Made by a program: the position numbers and the translations under genes
The notes under the pieces: generated by a model
Told to the model about the DNA's origin: nothing
Database searches by the model: none
Seen by the model: the letters and a program-made list of their open reading frames with translations, nothing else
Source: Perkinsus olseni
Taxonomy: Eukaryota; Perkinsozoa; Perkinsida; Perkinsidae
DNA: 64,000 bases
NCBI GenBank assembly: GCA_013115135.1
Contig: JABANP010000017.1
Coordinates: 186,001-250,000, forward strand
Direction of reading: 5' to 3'
In this document: positions 36,925 through 48,700 of the stretch, piece by piece
Numbering within the stretch: position 1 is the stretch's first letter
How the letters are laid out: each line of letters begins with the position of its first letter

Positions 36925-38457
36925 CTAGTTTTTACTAGCCTTCGAAGACTCAGCCGCCGCCATTCGCTGGGCCTTCTCTCTAAACTCCGGCACATCCTGA
37001 AGAGGAGGATACACAAAGGATGAAAGTATCAACTCAATAGTGTAGAAATACGGGCGAGCTTCCCTTAGTAACGCAGTTATACCACACTTCCCCCAACTCT
37101 CACCTCGCCCTTCCTCAACATGCCCGTATCTTTCACATAAACTGGCGGTGTGACGAACAGATCCTTCAACTCGAGAGCTTGACTGACGACCGGCTTCACG
37201 CAAGAATCGTAGACCACCCCGCAGGCGTCGAAGTCGTCAAGGCAAAGATAAATCTGATATAAATTTTAGCATAACTTCTAGCAAATGCCACGGGTTACAC
37301 ACCATGGGAGTGGAGAAACGGAGCGAACGACGGCGGCTTGTGAGTTTCAGAAAAGTCAAGGATGCATAACGCCAACAGCGAGAGGAAACTCGAATAGCGT
37401 CAACTCGCCTTGAAAGATGAGTGAATATGTAACACCCCCATACAAGCGACCCTGTGTCGATCGACTAGACGCTCCCAACCTGCCGATATCCCCCAGCTTA
37501 CTTCCATCAACGGGCGGACAAAGTTGTGATAAGGCAGCCAGAAGTAGACTGAGTTGAATATAGGCTCCCCGATGAGCAGGAACTCGAAGATGGCCCAGTA
37601 CATGAGAAGTTTCTGAGAAAAGACAAGACTTCGAGAGAATGAGAATACGGCCTTCCCAAAGCCTTCGGGTGAAGTCGCTGGCAAGGGAGTGCCTAGGATG
37701 ACCTCGTCGACTGATTGCCGCATGAGAGCTCAACCTAGATTCTACTGTGCGCTCAACGCGAGGACTCATAATGGAGAGCTATATTGGACTTCACGTCTAG
37801 AGAGGACTGAAGGTGGAGTGCTTCGATGTACCCGCCTAGCGCGTTTCCAGGCCGATAACTGCGGGTTGTTAAGATCTCAACCTTTTCTCCGGATCATTAT
37901 TAATAATGATTTAACGAGTATCAAATCCTCCACGATAAACGGCATGCAGCCATGCAGCATGGCACGAGTGACCACGAATAGAACTCCCTTCCGAACATCC
38001 GAAGAGCGGAAATGCGATGCCATGAAGGCGCTACTACTCGTTATTGATACCGAAAATAAAATTGAGAAAATCCGATCAACATTTTCGTGATTAGTGGGTT
38101 TATCAGCTGTAGCCGGAGACAGTATCAGGCATCAGTCAGACCGGGGGTTTTCGGTTCGCAGGTATACAAGTTAACCACGCGGCCAAATGGCTCAAGTAGA
38201 ACATACTCACTAGCCTAGAGTTTACACTTCACTACCCCATTCTGCCCTTAGTGAACAAAATTAACCGAACTCATGCTCAAGCGACCCTTTACTACCCTCG
38301 CTTCAGCGGAATCCACCGGATTCTGACCTAGAATCATGAAGGTGCGATAAAGGGGATAGACAACACCGGTCACATTAGAAATCGGAGATACCATCTCTCC
38401 GCTGATAAGACAAATAACGGCGAAGATATACCCTGCTGCCGCTAGGATAACTGAAAC
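36925..38457 (-). CDS. REEP/HVA22 (TB2/DP1) family ER-shaping protein
   Basis: Minus-strand exons found: 38457-38296, 37612-37502, 37253-37104, 36996-36925, all phase 0 with GT-AG introns; the first exon or start codon upstream of 38457 is not resolved. The 164 residues seen contain the family pattern: two hydrophobic segments (SVILAAAGYIFAVICLISG; WAIFEFLLIGEPIFNSVYFW), the VVYPLYRTF block, LLMYWAIFEF, WLPYHNFVRPLME and a VYDSCVKPVV block like the GA-VY-x-x-VxP stretch of REEPs. These membrane proteins shape ER tubules. The tail is basic and ends KASKN. Two broken copies lie at 56513-57561 and 57874-58923. Intron 1 (37613-38295) is long and includes a tRNA-like stretch near 38140-38195. Confidence 0.85.
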
Positions 38458-39247
38458 CTGAGGGAAGAAGAACCTCGCACAACATTCCTGACGAATTTGA
38501 CACAGATGGAGTCTTTCGAGTCCAGTACGGTAACGTCGAACTCCTCCACATGGGAACATAAAAGGTGCACGGCCCCAAAGAGGGAAGTACCAGAATGCGG
38601 CTGCTATCTTGCTGCACGAGAATGTCAAGGGACTATGAACTTTGCTCGAGAAAAGTGTTGAGACAGTCCCGACACGGCAAGAGCTGTACTCGACCTAAAC
38701 GATCAATCTCCGAAGCAGAATCCATTGGCGAGAGACTTAGTAATGGGAGTAATTTCATCCTTTATACCTCAGCAATAATGAGACCACCATGCCACAGCTC
38801 AGAGAGCGCTCAAATGTCGCTGAAATACAATTTTCAATGATCCCCCTCAAGATAGATAATATGGATATTATCTTTAGTACCATAACACCACCGATATCGA
38901 CACGACTAACGTATGGCCCCCCAGCCCCTCCCTCCTCACTACCGGTGTCCACTGTAATCTCCGAGCTGCTGCGGATAATGCATCACTTTTGGCCAAGTGT
39001 TGATTGCAGATCTGACCAAGACGCTCCAGCTGGGCCTCGAACTTAGAAAGATGATCTAATAGGTTGTCTTGCATAGATTGCTTGGCTGAGAAATTAACTG
39101 AGCAGAGACGTTGTTGCGGGGGAACGAGCCTTGTTCGTGTATATTTAGATCGGCCATACCATAACTTTCCCGACTTCTACGCAACAGGGTGATACATGGA
39201 CATAACATCATCACAACAACATAATCATCATGGGCCATCCAAGAGTG
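38458..39247. other. Upstream of the REEP gene, to protease-like gene 3
   Basis: The missing first exon of the REEP gene should be near the left end. The rest shows no gene. The right end (39190-39247) is the shared 3' flank of the protease-like genes. Confidence 0.4.
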
Positions 39248-40426
39248 TTAATTCTCAAGTAGAGCTATCTTATTATTGGTGTAATCAACATGAACGCTGT
39301 ACGCCCTGAAGAACGGTGTACCCAGGACGCTGTCGTTTGTTTGTTTCACGAAAATAATATATTCTCCTTGGAAAGGGCCGGCACAATAGTGTTTCGGGTG
39401 TATCTTGATCGAAATAGAATCATAACCGTCATCTAATCGAAGCCCCAAAACCGGCAGGCTCTCAAAGGCCTCCTTCTTAACATAAGCACGCCCCCATTTG
39501 CTTTTCCGCCAAACTCCTGCTATCTGCTGCTCTCCGTAACCTCGCTCCTTCATTTCTCTTTTCAACCTCTCCTCGATATCCTCTAAAAGACCAGGGTAAG
39601 GCAGGTATATGTCGTTAGCACCCGTGTCCATGGTAGCGAGGAACGAGCTCAAGCGAAGACCCACCGGGCCTTCCTTAGTCGTGAGATTGCCTCTTGGATC
39701 GAACAGCTTGACAGAAGACACCCAGACAGAGGTCATTATTCGGTGATATTTGGGGTCATGCGTAAACACGGGGAACGCCCACTTGCTTGCCTTCGACTTC
39801 GGTATCGTGTCACCCAGCGTCAGCTGCCCGGTGACCAATCCTGAGACCTGCTTGGCTCCGGTGAGAAAAGTGTATGATTGGCGTCCGATGACGCGTCGGC
39901 GCACAAGGGCGTCGAGTAAACCTTCTTTCTTGAGCCATCGACCGTCAGACGGTGGGGGATTTCCTGCTAGTAGACCGAAAAACCCGTGAGGTCGACCCCC
40001 TACCCATTTAATAGCCTTGAATATCTTGAAAGTGATACTTACGGGATCACCTGGACCGAGCACGAGGGAGCCATTACGCTCGATGCTTTCGATCCGAGAG
40101 CCATCACCAAAGTTCGATATAGTCACTTCCCCATTTTCGAAGCTACAAGGGGACTTCTTCGAGCAGAAGTAGCAGCCGGCCCACGGATCACCACACGCGC
40201 CTTCACCGAACTCGCTCTCATACCACCCGCCTTCTGCTAGTTTGATGCCCCATGCGTTAGTGTCAAAGAGGAGTTTCACGTCTTGACCGTCGATGTTGAC
40301 GGTGACGAAGCCTTCTTCGACTGGCATGGATACAGTCTTGGCCGGGGCGTCTGATACCACTCCTGAGGCTTCACATAAGATATGCAGAGTGAATCCGATC
40401 ATCATCACAGCGAAGGGCGTCCACAT
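39248..40426 (-). CDS. Aspartic protease-like protein 3, altered first motif
   Basis: 392 residues with the family signal-peptide-like start and C terminus. The first motif reads DTN at 55-57 (LLFDTNAWGIKL) in place of DTG/DSG; the second is intact (ATMDTGANDIYLPY). The glycine after the catalytic aspartate is near-invariant in pepsins, so activity is doubtful, though the Asp itself remains. The cysteine cluster is kept (CGDPWAGCYFCSKKSPC). Confidence 0.87.
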   Translation of the reverse strand: MWTPFAVMMIGFTLHILCEASGVVSDAPAKTVSMPVEEGFVTVNIDGQDVKLLFDTNAWGIKLAEGGWYESEFGEGACGDPWAGCYFCSKKSPCSFENGEVTISNFGDGSRIESIERNGSLVLGPGDPVSITFKIFKAIKWVGGRPHGFFGLLAGNPPPSDGRWLKKEGLLDALVRRRVIGRQSYTFLTGAKQVSGLVTGQLTLGDTIPKSKASKWAFPVFTHDPKYHRIMTSVWVSSVKLFDPRGNLTTKEGPVGLRLSSFLATMDTGANDIYLPYPGLLEDIEERLKREMKERGYGEQQIAGVWRKSKWGRAYVKKEAFESLPVLGLRLDDGYDSISIKIHPKHYCAGPFQGEYIIFVKQTNDSVLGTPFFRAYSVHVDYTNNKIALLEN

Positions 40427-41290
40427 TGCTTGTGGGAGGAGAGAGGGAGCACAGCGACACCTGCAAGGATCTAGGCGTTCAATGGGGAAAATGAGGCTGG
40501 TTCTCAGCCACCTTGAAGTAGGTGTTAAAGCGCTATCAATGGATCACAGCTAACAACATTCAAGAGACACAAGGAAATGAATAATTTTACAAGAGACATC
40601 GACACATGTCAAGATGATGAAGGGGCTCATATCGGGCTGATAAGACTCTACAGCCATTCAGTCTCGCGGCGTGCGCCATTAACAGCGCAAGATTCTCATT
40701 CCGCCCGAAACGGACCCGTTTCGGATATTCCCCATTCAGTCTGATGATGATATCTATTAAGTATGCCTATACTCCACTGCTACTGCTAATCTATTGCATC
40801 ATTATGTCCGTCACTGCATCGAGTTCTAGTCCGGAGGCCTTCGACCAGCGGTTCCTTAACAGGGCTGCATATCGATCAACTTGGCGCACGCGAACCTACT
40901 GTGCGCGTCTTCGCTGTCCTTTTCCAATCCTGGCATCAATTAGCAGAGCTACTAATCGTGACTAAGTCTCACTCAAGCCTGTGCTGCTTGTTGGCGTTAT
41001 TGGTTCATCTGACTCCTAACGGTTGAGGAACGTCCCACATCCGCCTCGTATTCTACCAAGTCGGACGTGCTTGATCTCGTCTCCGGTGTAAAAGGCCACG
41101 GTAGCGTGTGGTGGCAGCTAGCCCATGGTGAGTCTCAAGTCTTATCTCCCCTAACGCCATTCACGCAGGTGCATCGCTTGCGCCATCAGCGACTACAACG
41201 CGGGGGATGCCTTAACACGTTAGCTGCACAAGCCACTCGCCAATGCTCATGAACTTTCAGGTTTCAGCTTGTTGTACCCCTTCACAAGCA
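40427..41290. other. Spacer between divergent protease-like genes 3 and 4
   Basis: About 0.86 kb that must contain both promoters. No gene seen. An ATG in frame with gene 4 occurs at 41243, and an AACTTTCAG|GTTTCAG acceptor-like site lies just before the family start. Confidence 0.5.
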
Positions 41291-42484
41291 ATGTGGACGC
41301 CCTTCGCTGCGATGATGTTCGGCGTTACTCTGCATATCTTATGTGAAGCCTCAGGAGTGGTATCAGACGCCCCGGCCAAGACTGTAACAATGCCAGTCGA
41401 GGAAGGCTTCGTCACCGTCAACATCGACGGTCAAGACGTGAGACTTCTCTTGGAGACTGCTCAGTTCGACCTCACGGTGATAGATGGTGATTGGTACGAA
41501 GAGAAGTACGGCAAAGGGTCTTGCAAGGCGGACCGCGCGGGATGCTACGTCTGTCCGCCAAAGGACCCCTGTAACTTCGACACCGACCCATCCAGAAAGA
41601 CAACCGTCCTCGATGACGACCGAACCATCGAGAGTATACGACGGACTGCCACGCTGGTCTTGGACAACAAGGAGGCTGCTAATTTCACCATCCAGGTCTC
41701 CCGACCGATTTCCTGGAACAAGACCGTCGCGCCATGCGGCTTCCTCGGTCTATCAGGGCTACCACCAAGTTCGGAACGCTTCCATCCATCTCTTGATCAG
41801 GAGAGTGTACTTGACGCTCTCGTCCGCCGCAACGTCATTGGGCGCCAGTCTTATACTATTCGAACTGACACAAGACAGACGTCACAGTTCATTTCCGGCG
41901 AGCTCACACTCGGAGACACGCTCGACGAATCCAAGAGGACCAAGTACATGTTCCCTGAGTGGGTCAGTGATTCTAAGTATCATCGCGCATTTCCTGCGGT
42001 CTCGCTGTCCTCGATGGAACTTTTCTATGGTGATGGACGACAGTCGGAGAGGAAGAAAGGCCTCAAGCTTCGCAAGTCACGATCATTCGTGATGACCCTG
42101 GCGACGGGAGCCAACGGCATTTACTTGCCTTACCGAAGCACACTCGATAATATTGAGAAGAAGATGAAGAGACGGTTGGAAGAGAAGAAGGGTTACACGA
42201 AAGAAAAGATAGATCAGATGTGGCTGAAAGGCGAGGATGGGTTCGCTCATGTGAAGAGTAGAGCCTTCGGAAGCCTGCCGGTGTTGGGGCTCGAGTTGGG
42301 TGACGCCAACAACTCTATTCCGATCAAGATACATCCGAGACACTACTGCGGGAATACTGAGCAGGGGGATGTGATAGTGTTCGTGCGACACTACGGCGGC
42401 TACCTCATTGGTACACCGTTCTTCAGGGCGTACAGCGTTCATGTTGATTACACCAATAACAAGATAGCTCTACTTGAGAATTAA
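41291..42484 (+). CDS. Aspartic protease-like protein 4, both catalytic Asp lost
   Basis: 397 residues from the family start MWTPFAAMMFGVTLHILCEA; an in-frame ATG 16 codons upstream (41243) would give 413 but is not supported by the relatives. The first motif is ETA at 55-57 (LLLETAQFD) and the second is ATG (Ala-Thr-Gly) at 271-273 (MTLATGANGIYLPY). Both catalytic aspartates are replaced while the reading frame, cysteine cluster (CKADRAGCYVCPPKDPC) and C terminus are intact. This is a probable pseudoprotease, retained perhaps for binding. It lies on the plus strand, opposite to the other four. Confidence 0.88.
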   Translation: MWTPFAAMMFGVTLHILCEASGVVSDAPAKTVTMPVEEGFVTVNIDGQDVRLLLETAQFDLTVIDGDWYEEKYGKGSCKADRAGCYVCPPKDPCNFDTDPSRKTTVLDDDRTIESIRRTATLVLDNKEAANFTIQVSRPISWNKTVAPCGFLGLSGLPPSSERFHPSLDQESVLDALVRRNVIGRQSYTIRTDTRQTSQFISGELTLGDTLDESKRTKYMFPEWVSDSKYHRAFPAVSLSSMELFYGDGRQSERKKGLKLRKSRSFVMTLATGANGIYLPYRSTLDNIEKKMKRRLEEKKGYTKEKIDQMWLKGEDGFAHVKSRAFGSLPVLGLELGDANNSIPIKIHPRHYCGNTEQGDVIVFVRHYGGYLIGTPFFRAYSVHVDYTNNKIALLEN

Positions 42485-43268
42485 CACTCTTGCATGGCCC
42501 ATGATGATTATGTTGTTGTGATGATGTTCTGTTCATGTGATAAAGCAAGAGTACGTCCGTTGGGTTGGAGTGAAGGGCAGAAGTGAGTACCGGAAGAGGC
42601 GGTCGGTTTCTCGCTGACATTATCCGCTAAGGCCATGCGCCATTAATATTCAGCATCACTTGGCTTAAACTTCCAGATCGCCGTACCGTCTGTTGACAGT
42701 CGAGCACTGCAGTAGCGTGAGTCGTGGACCACAACCGCGCCGCTGAGCGATCTGTACGGCTTGAGTATTTCGTACAGAAAGGTGGGCCTGTGAACAGGTT
42801 TCGTACCACGATCGCGATAGCGGCTGTGATCTTTATGGCCACCGAATCTGAAATGGATGGATATCGTTGACGCGTTTGGTGATGGCCATAGATGTTGCAG
42901 CCAGGACTCATTAGGAGCTCGTCACCTTATTGACTCCTTCGCGTGCTTTCTCTGTGAGTTAAGACGTGTTATTGCCATTGTAGTCTAACGCCGGGACCGG
43001 CTTAGTAAGGCTTTCATCGATGTGCTCATTTCCTGGCAACTCTTTCCATCCAGAGATCGATACGAAGTGATTATCACATGGGTCGTCAGAACGCTACCCT
43101 AGGGGGGGTCTATTCAGTCTGGCTAGTTTCCTTCCCCCTGGCGGTATCCGCTCACGAAATTCGTGACACGCATTTGAGAGTCCCTAATATTGTCGCCTGC
43201 GTTGATGACTCGAGGTTTGGTCCGTGATTGACAAGCACCCAGTGTCAGGCTTTCCTCCGGTGTCACCA
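42485..43268. other. Spacer, protease-like gene 4 to BT1 transporter
   Basis: The first 60 or so bases are the family 3' flank. A block at about 42975-43030 resembles 34310-34370. No gene seen. Confidence 0.5.
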
Positions 43269-44648
43269 ATGCCCCTACTCTCCGGGCTTCAGGACCGATG
43301 GTTGGTCATATCGAGTCAGCGAACTCTAATGACTCTATACGTCCTATCATCCTTCACTCAAGCCCTCCCTATGGTTGCAATAGGTATCCTGTTGCGAGAA
43401 GACCTCGGACTTGCTAGCGACAATGTTGCTTTGGCACTCTTCTACGCCAACGCATTCATCCCTCTCTACTTCCGCTTCCTTTACGGCTTCGTATCCGACA
43501 ACTTCCCCGTGTGCGGCACACGTAGGTTGTTCTACTTGCTCGTCTGCTACGCCGCTATGTCCCTCTTATACTTGCTCTACGGCACCTGGGTCGTATCCTT
43601 ACCGAGGGCTTATGTCGTTGCGATCCTCCTCAATGTGGTCTTCGCCTTCTCCGAGTCCTGCCTGGACGCCATCGCTGTCCAGAGGTCTCGCACCGCTGCA
43701 AACAACTCGACGGGCATCGCTGATCCTACCGCGGAAGATCACGGCTATACAAAGGCCGCCTCTGATATCCAGAGTGCTGCCATGCTTTGTCGAACCCTCG
43801 GCACGCTACTAATAGGCTTCGTTGCGTCGGCCCTCGGAGCCCTCCTCCCGCATCGGACGGTGATCGCCTCGACCTGTGTAGTCCCGCTGTGTTCGGCTCT
43901 GACCGTGGTCAGCTGTAGAAGCGATATCGAGACTCATCATCGGCCTACATTGAGTAGAACAAGCTGTTGTGACTTTCCTGTGACGGAAATTGTTGCAATT
44001 GTGAGACCACTACTAAGGCCATGCTGCTTCATTGTTATCTTCGCTATGATGCCCAACACAACCGATGTCTACACTAGCTACATATACACCGTGTTCTCTT
44101 ACAACCAGACGATCCTCAACTTTCTCGGTATCAGTTATACTGTCGGAAGCCTTCTCGGTACAAGCTTGTACTGGTGGCTGCTACGAGACTCTCCGCTCAC
44201 GAAGGTCTTCATCTGTTCCACCATCATAGCGGCTTGTGCTGGTCTGACACGCTTGTGTGTCATCTGGCATGTCAACAGGGTGCTAGCGATTCCCGACGGC
44301 GTTTTCGTTGCGGTGGATATTCTCTTCGTTGCGACCTGCAACTCAGTCGCCTTGATGCCGGTGCTTGTGCTGGCTGGAGTGACTGCCAGTAGAACTCAAG
44401 ATTCCGAGGGCTTCATATTTGCTGCCTTGATGGCCTTCAACTCCCTAGGAGGCTACCTTTCTGCCTACTGGTCGGTCCTAGTGCTCAAAGTGACCGGCAA
44501 CCCTGGACAGGATAATGACTATCGTGGCTTGTGGCTAGCTATTGTTATATGTACCCTAGCGAGCCTGATACCTCTATTTGTGCTGCCATTACTCAAAGCT
44601 CGAAGCACGTTGAACGAAAGGTTGTTGGACGACCCTTCACAGCGTTAG
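43269..44648 (+). CDS. BT1-family (folate/biopterin-type) transporter
   Basis: 459 residues, intronless, with about twelve hydrophobic segments in the MFS-like BT1 family. Family blocks visible are ALPMVAIGILLREDLGL, NAFIPLYFRFLYGFVSDNFP, and SESCLDAIAVQRSR after the fourth segment. These proteins carry folates, pterins or related compounds across membranes in trypanosomatids, apicomplexans and plants; the substrate here is not predictable. The ATG at 43269 is preferred because the longer frame from 43224 begins at a non-ATG codon. The last 55 codons and 600 bases beyond them recur, decayed, at 62660-63405, with smaller pieces elsewhere. Confidence 0.9.
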   Translation: MPLLSGLQDRWLVISSQRTLMTLYVLSSFTQALPMVAIGILLREDLGLASDNVALALFYANAFIPLYFRFLYGFVSDNFPVCGTRRLFYLLVCYAAMSLLYLLYGTWVVSLPRAYVVAILLNVVFAFSESCLDAIAVQRSRTAANNSTGIADPTAEDHGYTKAASDIQSAAMLCRTLGTLLIGFVASALGALLPHRTVIASTCVVPLCSALTVVSCRSDIETHHRPTLSRTSCCDFPVTEIVAIVRPLLRPCCFIVIFAMMPNTTDVYTSYIYTVFSYNQTILNFLGISYTVGSLLGTSLYWWLLRDSPLTKVFICSTIIAACAGLTRLCVIWHVNRVLAIPDGVFVAVDILFVATCNSVALMPVLVLAGVTASRTQDSEGFIFAALMAFNSLGGYLSAYWSVLVLKVTGNPGQDNDYRGLWLAIVICTLASLIPLFVLPLLKARSTLNERLLDDPSQR

Positions 44649-45240
44649 TGCGTCGTTAAGGTTTTTTGATGAAGACCTCCAGCTGACCGTTTGTAAACAG
44701 CGATTCTGTGCGCCGCTGGTACGCTTCTCTTACGGACGTGGGGATGTGTGAAACCTGTTCCGACGAGCCCATGAGCATCGTCATATAACCATCTCCATAT
44801 TCCGTACTTTATTTTCATCCCCGCCTAGCCAGTCCGAGTCCGCCGCAACGGCTACCGGTGTTGGCCGTTCGTTCTCTATCGCACTTCCATCGAGCGTGGC
44901 AAGAATGAGTGGACTTTGCCGTGGGAGTAGCAGTCGTCGCCATAGTGATGGTGACGAGCCACTCAAGTGTACCGTTGATTTTTCTAAAGGAGCTGCGTGG
45001 TTGGTTTCGTTGCCCGAGTATCTCAGAGGGAGGCCATCTTGTTTTCAGTGTCATTATCGAGGTGATCGTGATGGCCCGACGTGAGGTGCAAAGACCAAAG
45101 AGTGGCCCCCTGAGTCAGTGATCCAGGGTCACGACTCTGAGCCTACCGCTCCAACTCGCTCGGCGGGCCCTGAGAGAAAACCTGTGTGGGTTAAGATGAC
45201 GAGAGAGCGTCGGAAGAGGTTTGTTCATTCACTTCATTCA
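44649..45240 (+). repeat. 3' flank of BT1, copy d of a dispersed repeat
   Basis: Matches 62820-63405 along its length and 57562-57870 and 59699-60008 in part. It contains remnants of a second open frame (from about 44909: DFAVGVAVV, FLKELRG, VIVMARR) that is stopped at about 45119, while related sequence (ERKPVWVKMTRERRKR) continues in another frame to 45229. The copy at 62.6-63.4 kb is broken at a different place. This suggests a decayed small membrane-protein gene. Confidence 0.6.
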
Positions 45241-45783
45241 CTGAGTGGAATTCTTGCACGAGAATGTCGCTTGTCTAAGGGAGCTTGCAGTGCGATGGAG
45301 GTGAGTGGCTGTGTGCGGGTTGAGCTATCATTTTCAAAGAGACTCTCTCTCCCACTTCGCCTGATAGATCATTGACGATTCTCGAAGCTCCCAGTGGGAG
45401 CTTCCCAGGCTCCGTAGGGCACGTGAACAATTGAAAACAACGACGGTCGCCTCGTAGATGTCGCCGATGGAAGGCTTTAAACGGACGACTGGTCGACCGG
45501 TATATTAGGAAGCCTATACCGCCGTTGGCGCCGTAGCAACGGGCGAATCCAGATTTTGAGTTCGCCGAACTCAGTTCGGTTTTTCAGAGCAACGTGACGG
45601 CAAGTGACGATATCAAACTAATCGCCGATGCATCATAACATCCCCCAAGTCCTGCGTCAGATGGAGAGACGTGGAGTCCTAGCTGCGTTTGCCGGAACCA
45701 CTTCCTGTGGATCTTCCTGCCATTCTCATATTGACACACGATCAAATTCTCATCGTTTCCCAGTATCAAGCACATCGGCGGGA
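45241..45783. other. Spacer before the inverted duplication
   Basis: No gene or strong repeat seen. Confidence 0.4.
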
Positions 45784-48700
45784 CATCCACCGATCAGTTT
45801 CATGCGCATGCGTGCATGGCGAGAAAATCAAAGGAGACTGAGGCAGGGGTGTTCCTTGTTACTAGCAAGCTGGTCTGTGGTGATGATTGAGGGGATGTGA
45901 ACCGATACAGCGAGAGCAAGGGAGGCTTACGGCTGGCGGATGGATTAAATCCATCTGATTGGCAAGAGCCCCGCTTTTGGAGTTTCGAGAATGCCTAGTG
46001 GAGATGGACCAAAACGCAAGCGGAGCTTGATGTAGATGGCGCATGACACTGTCGGGCAGTGGGACAGTGAGAGTGACGGTTGAGGGATAATACAGTGACG
46101 GATAAGAGGAAAATGAGGCGATGGAGGAGGGCGATTCCCGAGTTCCAAGTCGATCTTCTCTCTTACAAGGCGCATATCACTCTTCTTGCACTCTTGCATT
46201 TTCCTGGCGCAAACCTGGCTTTCTGGTTGTCGTGAGTGACATCCTTGCCTTGGTCAACAGCTTTGGCTCGAGCGACTCCCTGAGCCTGAGGCCGCCTGAG
46301 GATGGCTTCGAGCTCACCCGAAACTACTGGTCTCTTTGAGAGACTCTCTCACACAGCTCCAGGATTTAAGGTGAAGGTCGCCCGAGGGGCGACCAAGTCG
46401 GGTTCCGGCCCGGAACTTCCACGTGAACCCGGAACTTACGGGTTCACGTGGATTACGGTCAATACTCCACTATAGTTCTTGGTTTTCTTTTCTCACGCCT
46501 GTCAGCTTTGAATCCGGTCTCCGAACATGCTCACTTTACCGCCGGACGAACTCTGTGAAATTCCTCGTATTTGTACCCAAGGCGAAGAGTTTCCATTCCT
46601 CACCTCTCCTACCTTTGCCTCGGAAAATTGACTTCTCAGGACAGCATGTACATCAATGTGCACGCGACGCAATGCTCGTCAAAACGCGCGAAGGCCAAAA
46701 GACGAAGAAGCATTCTTACTCGCCCTGAGCTGTCCCTAGGGACAGCGCCTTGGATTCTGTACTGTCCCTTGGACTTTGTCAAATTTCAAAGTCATAACTG
46801 TCCAGTTTCGGCTTCTGTGACTCAATAAAACGCTTAAGATCTAAGCCTGTGGGCAAGATTCGTACGATTACCCTCGCCAGCCTGGCTGTGAATCAATACA
46901 GCCCGTGTGACACAGAAGGTTGTGCATACGTGTATTTCCAGATTCTGGAACTGCACGCATGCACACCTCCGGGAATCCTGAACGTGAACGCCCGCCCCTT
47001 CGCCGCTGAGCGTGCAGTATGTCTACTAACCACTATTCACCTGCGAGCCTCTGAATGGACGTGTGGCTGCACACTGCCTGATTTCAGGATAGACCTGCTA
47101 ATGATATCCTCATAACGTCACATTATCGGTCGTTGATGATCGATGTATACGGTAGATACTTGCGCTTCGCTAACAAACAGGATCGAGGTATCCCATCGGG
47201 GAAATATCCTTAGCTTCTTCTCTCGTCGAACCCACCATGTCTGCCGAGCGAGAGTTCCTCTCGTGGACCGATTCCTGCGGGAACGTCTACCACTACTATC
47301 AGAAGCCTATGCTGAGAGCCGTTATCTTCATTCTATTACAGGAGATCTGTGAGCGCCTGTCTTTAGCCGCAATTTTGCCAAACGCTCAGACTTTTTTCAA
47401 GGAGTACTTAAACTACACGGACGTCCAGGCCAATTCGTATATTGCATCATTCTCAGCGATATTTTATGTAACGCCACTGTTCGCAGCGGTCCTGTCCGAC
47501 ACTTTTTTAGGCGTTTATGCGGCGATTTTATCGTTCTCTGGAATTTATATGCTAGGGCTTATCTCACTTTTCCTTGCTACTATCAAGAGCATCAGTCAAC
47601 CATGGATGATCCATTTGTCCCTGCTCGTTCTCATCACCATCGGCGGAGGCGGTCTCAAAACCTGTGTGAACGTAATGGGCGCACATCAATTCCATCCCGA
47701 TTATCACAAGGATGACATCACTTCATATTATAACTACTTCTACGCTATCATCAACTTCGGCTCCTTGGTTGGTGGCGTTGCCGCTCCGATTGCGGTTCAA
47801 GAGACCAACTTCACTATTGCCTTTGCCATTCCTTTGACAGCCTTCGTCGTGGCCACCGCCGTGTTCTTACTTGGTGGCCTTCTCGGCCGATATGTCAAGC
47901 CGAAGCCCCAAGGCTCTGCGGTCCTTAAAATTTTGCGAGTGATGGTATATGCCATCGGGAAACGTTCTCTGGAGAAGAATAAGAAATCTCGAGGAGGTCG
48001 CTTCGAGGATGGCTTCATAGAGGACGTTAAAGCACTTCTTCATTTAGTCCCGCTGTTCTCACTTATTATTCCTTTCGCTATTGCCTACGTTAACCTCGGT
48101 ACATCCTACCTCACACAAGCCCAGAAAATGGACAGGCGGATGTTCGACTGGCAGATCCCGGCTGCGCTCATGCAGAACATCGATCCTATAGCCGTCTTGA
48201 TCAACGCGTTACTACTCAACTCCGTCCTCTTCCCGATGCTGAAGAGGCGCGGCATAGTACTCTCGTTTCTTGTGAGGTTCTTCATTGGGAATTTGCTTGG
48301 AATAATTTCTTTGGTATGCGCCGCCATAGTGGAGCTGCAGATCAAGTCCAAGCCACTTTTCACCGTATCAATATGGTGGCAAGTCCCCCAATTCTGGATC
48401 GTAGCAGCTGGCGAGATCTTTCTCTTTTCAACGTCATATGAAATTGCCTTCACCCTATCCCCGAGCTCATTGAAGGCAGTCGCATCGGCGGGGAACCTTG
48501 TGTTCCTCGCCATCGGGTTCGCCTTGGCTGGAGTGATCTTCCAGTTGTGTGCTCCGTGGCTGCCGAATTTCGACCCAAATAAGCCAACTGTGGCATCCCA
48601 TAAAGAAGCCCACTATGAGTACTTCTATTCGGTCCTCATCGGACTGTGTGGTATCGGAGCGATCGGGTGCTTATCCCTAATCCCTTACTTCAAGCGAGTC

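Noticed and set aside
38170..38195. CCAAATGGCTCAAGTA, similar to the end of the perkinsid/dinoflagellate spliced leader followed by a GT-like donor
   Set aside because: Only a short 3' part fits, the 5' part of the leader is absent, and the reverse strand reads as a tRNA-like A-box region inside a REEP intron. Chance similarity is more likely.
41243..41290. Upstream ATG of protease-like gene 4
   Set aside because: The extra 16 residues have no counterpart in the other four genes, and the family start at 41291 has the signal-peptide-like sequence.
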